Shown here in pieces: positions 60,117 through 64,000 of a stretch of 64,000 nucleotides of DNA. Where the stretch lies: positions 1 to 64,000 of the forward strand of contig NZ_FWXS01000004.1 of assembly GCF_900176425.1 (NCBI RefSeq), in the 5' to 3' direction. The DNA comes from Moheibacter sediminis. Lineage in GTDB: Bacteria; Bacteroidota; Bacteroidia; Flavobacteriales; Weeksellaceae. Made by a program: the position numbers and the translations under genes. Below the pieces are notes generated by a model. The model worked only from the letters and a program-made list of their open reading frames with translations. It was not told the DNA's origin and did not search any database. Positions within the stretch are counted from its first letter, which is position 1; every line of letters begins with the position of its first letter.

Positions 60117-60680
60117 ATGAAAAAACTAATCGGAAAATTCCTCTTAGGCATCATGGGCTGGAAACTCGATATAACCGTTCCTGTTAAAACCATACCAAAA
60201 TGCGTTCTCATAGCAGCTCCACATACCACTAACTGGGATTTTTATTATGCCGTTTCAGCTTTCTGGGCGATGGGCATCCCCATGAAATTTTTCATCAAAG
60301 ACAGCTGGACAAAACCTTGGTACGGATTTCTCATCAAAGCTCTCGGAGGCATTGGCATCAACCGTGCACAACGTTCCGACATGGTCGGTTTTGCCGCTAA
60401 ACAGTTAAACACTAAAAAGCATTTGTACATGCTCAATACACCCGAAGGGTCCCGTTCATACGCTGAAAAATGGAAAACCGGATTCTATTACATTGCACTA
60501 GAAGCCAAAGTTCCCATTCTGCTTGCGTATGCCGATTATCAGAAAAAAATGGCCGGAATCGGTAAGGTTATTGATGATATACAAAACAAAACCAAAGAAG
60601 AAGTTCTACAGGAAATCGAAGCTTATTATTTCAATATACAAGGTAAGTTTCCTGAGAATTATAACAAAAAAATTTACTGA
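60117..60680 (+). CDS. PlsC-type lysophospholipid acyltransferase
   Basis: A 187-residue glycerolipid acyltransferase-like protein. The catalytic His36-x4-Asp41 motif lies in APHTTNWDF, and the substrate-binding TPEGSRS at about residues 109-115 corresponds to the family motif FPEGTRS. A hydrophobic stretch near 43-60 could contact the membrane. It is shorter than PlsC of E. coli (245). In this form it may acylate lysophospholipids or other amphiphiles. Its TGA stop overlaps the next ATG (TGATG), so it is coupled to the thioesterase gene. Confidence 0.85.
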   Translation: MKKLIGKFLLGIMGWKLDITVPVKTIPKCVLIAAPHTTNWDFYYAVSAFWAMGIPMKFFIKDSWTKPWYGFLIKALGGIGINRAQRSDMVGFAAKQLNTKKHLYMLNTPEGSRSYAEKWKTGFYYIALEAKVPILLAYADYQKKMAGIGKVIDDIQNKTKEEVLQEIEAYYFNIQGKFPENYNKKIY

Positions 60681-61102
60681 TGGACAAACAAAATAAACTA
60701 GACCAGCTCAATGCCATGAATAAAAATACTTTGATGGAGGCTCTCGATATCAATTTTTCTGATGTTGGCGAAGGGTTCATGGAAGCCACAATGCCCGTCA
60801 ACCACAAAGTTCATCAACCCTATGGAATTCTCCATGGCGGCGCGAGCATCGCTTTAGCAGAAACCGTCGGCAGCGTTTTGTCTGCAACTTCCATAGATTA
60901 TAAAATTTATAAATCCGTTGGGATGCAGATGACCGCGAACCACCTTCGCCCCAAACGTGACGGTATTGTAACCGCCCGTGCAGAATTTATCAAACAAGGA
61001 CGCACTACACACCTAGTCAAAATCGAAATCCGTGACGAAGAAAACAACCTCATCTCCTATTGCCACTTGACCAATTCCATCGTTTCTATCAATTATGTTT
61101 AA
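60680..61102 (+). CDS. hotdog-fold thioesterase (1,4-dihydroxy-2-naphthoyl-CoA hydrolase type)
   Basis: A 140-residue hotdog-fold acyl-CoA thioesterase. The catalytic region YGILHGGASIALAETVGS places His52, Gly53 and Glu61 as in YdiI/MenI, where the Glu is the general base. MTANHLRPKRDGIVTARAEFIKQGRTTHLVKIEIRDEENNLI completes the fold. Its neighbour, an isochorismate synthase gene 64 bases downstream, supports a role in menaquinone synthesis, removing CoA from DHNA-CoA. Other CoA esters remain possible. Symbol menI is likely, but I do not assign it outright. Confidence 0.88.
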   Translation: MDKQNKLDQLNAMNKNTLMEALDINFSDVGEGFMEATMPVNHKVHQPYGILHGGASIALAETVGSVLSATSIDYKIYKSVGMQMTANHLRPKRDGIVTARAEFIKQGRTTHLVKIEIRDEENNLISYCHLTNSIVSINYV

Positions 61103-61166
61103 ATCTTTTCAGTTGGTTGAGCTTTTTAAAAGTTTTAAATTTTGACAAAGCTGAATTCTCAATAAT

Positions 61167-62177
61167 ATGAATGTAAATTTCTCAGGCAAATTAACCCAAG
61201 CCATTAATCTCCAAATGCCATTTGTTCTTTTCCGAAAACCAAATGAGGAGATGATTCAATTGATTGTAAATGATAATTCCGAAGAAAATATTTTCCTCAT
61301 TCATTCATTCGACAACGAAACAGAAAAATCAATTTCAGATAAAAATCCGATTCAGATTCATCAGGACGAATTCAATTTTGAATTTAAATTGAACTTAGAA
61401 TCGGGTGAAAATTTCAATCCTATTTCAGAAGAAAATTATGTCGAATTGATTCAAAAAACAATTGATGAAATTCAAACTTCAGAAACCAACAAAATCGTCA
61501 TCAGCCGAATCAAACAAATAGATAATCAATGTTTTAACTTATTCAGATCATTTAAAAATTTATTAGAAACGCATCCCGGCGCTTTGGTTTATATGTGGCA
61601 TAATCCCGGAAATGAAACTTGGATTGCCGCCACGCCAGAATTATTATTGAGTAAAAATGAAAATATCGTAAAAACCGTTTCACTCGCGGGAACAAAACTT
61701 TCCGAAACTGGATGGACATCCAAAGAATTTAACGAACAACAGATAGTCACTGATTATATTTTAGAAAATTTTTCTGAAATGAATGAAGTTGAATTGAAAG
61801 GACCTGAAACCATTCAAGCGGGAAAATTCCAACATTTGAAAAGTTATATTTCAGGTAAAATTCATTCAGAATTTTCTTTGGAAGATTTATTAGAGAAAAT
61901 GCATCCAACACCCGCAGTTTGTGGTTTGCCAAAAGAAAAAGCTTTTGAATTTATTGTAGAAAACGAAGGATACGACCGCAACTTTTATGCAGGTTACATC
62001 GGAATTGAAACTGAAAGCTCACAAGAATATTTCGTCAATCTTCGCTGTGCGCAATTCTATCAAAACAAAATTTGGATATATGTCGGTGGAGGAATCACCG
62101 CTGAAAGCAATCCTCAAAACGAATGGAACGAAACCGAACTGAAATCCGGAACCATTCTCAATTCCTTATTAAAATAA
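61167..62177 (+). CDS. menF: isochorismate synthase (chorismate-binding family)
   Basis: A 336-residue chorismate-utilising enzyme. The C-terminal two thirds carry the family fold: NKIVISRIKQI, then PGALVYMWHNPGNETWIAATPELLLS, KTVSLAGTKLSE, EFNEQQIVTDYI, VELKGPETIQAGKFQHLKSYISG, HPTPAVCGLPKEKAFEFI, and YDRNFYAGYIGIETES ending FVNLRCAQFY with YVGGGI. These include the Mg2+-binding Glu (ELKGPET) and the conserved His-Pro-Thr-Pro-Ala-Val-x-Gly. The short N-terminus and the neighbour thioesterase favour isochorismate synthase (MenF) over anthranilate or aminodeoxychorismate synthase. It is shorter than E. coli MenF (431) but usual for the phylum. Confidence 0.9.
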   Translation: MNVNFSGKLTQAINLQMPFVLFRKPNEEMIQLIVNDNSEENIFLIHSFDNETEKSISDKNPIQIHQDEFNFEFKLNLESGENFNPISEENYVELIQKTIDEIQTSETNKIVISRIKQIDNQCFNLFRSFKNLLETHPGALVYMWHNPGNETWIAATPELLLSKNENIVKTVSLAGTKLSETGWTSKEFNEQQIVTDYILENFSEMNEVELKGPETIQAGKFQHLKSYISGKIHSEFSLEDLLEKMHPTPAVCGLPKEKAFEFIVENEGYDRNFYAGYIGIETESSQEYFVNLRCAQFYQNKIWIYVGGGITAESNPQNEWNETELKSGTILNSLLK

Positions 62178-62206
62178 AAGGAGAACGCAAAAATTACATT
62201 CTCCTT
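62178..62206 (-). terminator. terminator of the superoxide dismutase gene
   Basis: AAGGAGAA and TTCTCCTT pair around a 13-base loop. On the minus strand it is followed by TTATTTTAAT, 29 bases past the stop at 62235. Confidence 0.6.
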
Positions 62207-62234
62207 CCACAATCAATTATACAATAACTAATTA

Positions 62235-63011
62235 TTATTTTGCCGCAACTGCCGCATCATAATTCTGTCCTATAAAATTCCAGTCAATCACATTGAAAAA
62301 TGCGTCGATGTATTCTGGTCTTTTGTTTTGGTATTTTAAATAATAAGCATGTTCCCAAACGTCAATTCCTAAAATCGGCGTTCCAGAAATTTCTTGTCCT
62401 GGCATCAATGGATTGTCTTGATTTGCAGTGCTTCCAACAGCCAATTTGCCATCTTTCACAACCAACCAAGCCCACCCTGAACCAAATCTTTTTGCACCTG
62501 CTTCAGAAAGTTGTTTTTTTAATTCATCAAACGAACCGATGTCTTTTTTGATGGCCTCAGCCAAAGCTCCGGTAGGTTCTCCGCCGCCATTTGGACTCAT
62601 GCTTGCGAAGTATAATCTGTGGTTGTAAAATCCACCCCCATTGTTTCTCAAAGCAGCATTTTTCAAATCCAGACTTTTCATGATTTCTTCAATAGATTTT
62701 CCTTCATTTGGTGTTCCTTTGATAGCTTCATTCAATTTGTTGGCATAACCTAAATAATGCTTTGAATAATGAACTTCCATAGTTTTTGAGTCAATCGATT
62801 TTGACAAATCAGAATAACCATATTTCAAAGCTTCTAATTGGAATGGGCCTGCATCTGTTTTTACATCTGCCGGATTTCCAACTGTTTCATTTGGAGTTGT
62901 TTCTTCTGTCGTAACTGTTTCGGGAGTTTCAGTTTCTGTTGCAGGCTTTTCACAAGCAATCATTCCAAAAGCCAAAATCAAAGCTGAAATTCCTATTGTT
63001 AATTTTTTCAT
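62235..63011 (-). CDS. lipid-anchored superoxide dismutase (Mn type)
   Basis: A 258-residue exported superoxide dismutase. The start ATG at 63011 gives MKKLTIGISALILAFGMIAC, an SP-II signal with Cys20 lipidated (a start three codons earlier is possible). A Thr/Glu-rich linker of about 30 residues precedes the SOD domain. All four metal ligands are present: His in TMEVHYSKHY, His in GGFYNHRLYF, and Asp plus His in DVWEHAYY. The Gln in GSTANQDNPL is at the Mn-type position, suggesting manganese or cambialistic use. It would protect the periplasm or outer surface. It is a single gene with a -7 box at 63028-63035. Confidence 0.92.
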   Translation of the reverse strand: MKKLTIGISALILAFGMIACEKPATETETPETVTTEETTPNETVGNPADVKTDAGPFQLEALKYGYSDLSKSIDSKTMEVHYSKHYLGYANKLNEAIKGTPNEGKSIEEIMKSLDLKNAALRNNGGGFYNHRLYFASMSPNGGGEPTGALAEAIKKDIGSFDELKKQLSEAGAKRFGSGWAWLVVKDGKLAVGSTANQDNPLMPGQEISGTPILGIDVWEHAYYLKYQNKRPEYIDAFFNVIDWNFIGQNYDAAVAAK

Positions 63012-63027
63012 ATTGTACATTTTACTT

Positions 63028-63035
63028 CAAATTTA
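63028..63035 (-). promoter_or_regulatory. -7 element (TAAATTTG) of the superoxide dismutase gene
   Basis: An exact TAnnTTTG on the minus strand 16 bases upstream of ATG 63011. The nearest TTG is about 30 bases further upstream, too far for the consensus. Confidence 0.45.
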
Positions 63036-63113
63036 ACAGAAATTATGCCAGAGAATAGTCTTTGTCAAAAACTATTATACTAAATTTAACATTCTAAAAT
63101 TAAAAGTAAATCT

Positions 63114-63896
63114 ATGGCAGAATTTGATTTAAATGATTTGGAAAAAATTTCCAGAAGTGAAGAAATCATCGATTTATTGGTTTCCAAAGGAATTATCAAA
63201 GAGAAAAAATTCCTTAAACAATTGGACTATGAAAAAGAATTGAACCAATTACAATATGAAATGTTGCGTTTGCAGGAATTTCTCATTACCAATAAAAAGA
63301 AACTTTTAATCATCTACGAAGGTCGGGATGCAGCCGGAAAAGGCGGAACGATCAGCCGCACGATTGCAAAATTAAACCCCAAACATTTCCGCGTAACTGC
63401 ACTTCCAAAACCCACCGAAATCGAAACACAACAATGGTATTTTCAGCGATACATTCAACAATTGCCCAAACAGGAAGAAATTGTTTTTTTCGATAGAAGT
63501 TGGTACAATAGGGCTGTGGTGGAGCCGGTTTTTGGATTTTGTACCCCTGAACAGCATGAGTCTTTTATGAGTCAAGTCAATTTGTTGGAACATTTGTTAA
63601 TCGATGATGGGGTCATTTTGATTAAATTTTTCCTCAACATATCTAAAGAAGAGCAGGCGAGTCGTCTTGCTGACCGCCAGGAAGACGAAATGAAACAATA
63701 TAAAATCGGTGGACTCGACAAGCTGGCACAGGAAAAATGGGACGATTACACAAAATACATCGACAAAATGCTCAAAGAAACTTCCACCGAAAAATCGCCT
63801 TGGATTGAGATTAAAACAGATGATAAGAAAGAAGCAAGGTTAGAAACGATGAAGTACATTCTGAATCATGTTTCCGGATTTAAAAAGAGTAAATAG
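63114..63896 (+). CDS. ppk2: polyphosphate kinase 2
   Basis: A 260-residue PPK2-family enzyme that transfers phosphate between polyphosphate and nucleotides. The Walker A loop is EGRDAAGKGG (residues 69-78, Lys76), followed by the lid region LPKPTEIETQQWYFQRYIQQLP. The Walker B-like motif is FFDRSWYNR with Asp127. The C-terminal lid contains RLADRQEDEMKQYKIGGLDKLAQEKWDDY, giving the conserved basic residues for polyphosphate binding. The single-domain length is that of class I PPK2 (ADP/GDP phosphorylation). It is the last gene in the window, and no ppk1 or ppx lies nearby. Confidence 0.95.
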   Translation: MAEFDLNDLEKISRSEEIIDLLVSKGIIKEKKFLKQLDYEKELNQLQYEMLRLQEFLITNKKKLLIIYEGRDAAGKGGTISRTIAKLNPKHFRVTALPKPTEIETQQWYFQRYIQQLPKQEEIVFFDRSWYNRAVVEPVFGFCTPEQHESFMSQVNLLEHLLIDDGVILIKFFLNISKEEQASRLADRQEDEMKQYKIGGLDKLAQEKWDDYTKYIDKMLKETSTEKSPWIEIKTDDKKEARLETMKYILNHVSGFKKSK

Positions 63897-64000
63897 TTTT
63901 TTTAAGATTATAAAATCCTGAAAATTGTTTAAAGTTTAATTCAACTTTCAAGTTTTTGATTTTAGTTCAAGAATTGTTAGTAAGCATTTTTAAATCTCAA
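63897..64000. other. right-edge AT-rich spacer
   Basis: Nothing is recognised: AT-rich DNA after the PPK2 stop, without a clear terminator or gene start before the window ends. Confidence 0.5.

Overview
The window is a 64 kb chromosomal segment of a low-GC Bacteroidota bacterium, most likely class Flavobacteriia (Weeksellaceae/Flavobacteriaceae side). The evidence is four secreted proteins with type IX secretion (T9SS) C-terminal sorting domains, promoters of the TTG-N(17-23)-TAnnTTTG type, few Shine-Dalgarno sequences, a complete suf operon, menaquinone genes and many short SP-II lipoproteins. I see no tRNA, rRNA, prophage, transposase or CRISPR array. Assignments come from reading motifs and family resemblance, not from database searches.

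Layout. 0.35-6.1 kb: POTRA/beta-barrel outer membrane protein, gingipain-like C25 peptidase, small lipoprotein, AI-2E family transporter. 6.3-9.8 kb: SUI1/YciH factor, two cupin genes around a truncated peptidase-like gene that looks like a deletion scar, FAD oxidoreductase, FKBP isomerase. 9.9-18.3 kb, all minus: secreted M1 aminopeptidase, hemL, GreA/Rnk-like factor, a four-gene unit ending in a LysM glucosaminidase, and a TPR/lipoprotein pair. 18.4-29.1 kb: zinc-cysteine-less sirtuin, fused GH3/serine hydrolase, two coupled unknown secreted proteins, LOG-family hydrolase, trpS, and a TPR-TM-AraC regulator with a TPR-TM partner. 29.3-34.3 kb: T9SS cargo protein followed by an accessory stretch of small lipoproteins and a gene remnant.

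34.4-41.7 kb is the Fe-S assembly operon: SufA-like protein, exported unknown protein, sufB, four-helix-bundle gene, sufC, sufD, lipoprotein, sufS. The four-helix-bundle gene sits between sufB and sufC, is framed by a 17-bp perfect inverted repeat with its start abutting one arm and its stop inside the other, and looks like a small inserted unit. 41.7-46.1 kb: OmpR-type two-component pair and a T9SS protein with a 492-bp near-identical internal duplication. 46.3-51.9 kb: CzcCBA-type heavy-metal RND efflux operon with an unusual Glu in the proton-relay motif. 52-53.7 kb: GbsR/MarR regulator with three small membrane proteins.

53.9-64 kb: DUF2911 protein, TonB-dependent receptor downstream of a MarR regulator with a palindromic operator, secreted TonB-C-like protein, ALDH7-type dehydrogenase, acyltransferase, DHNA-CoA thioesterase (menI-like) and isochorismate synthase (menF-like), lipid-anchored Mn-type superoxide dismutase, and PPK2. 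The strongest candidates for undescribed biology are the repeat-framed unit in the suf operon with the two exported proteins co-encoded there, the GbsR membrane-protein operon, and the coupled unknown pair at 22.5-24.8 kb.
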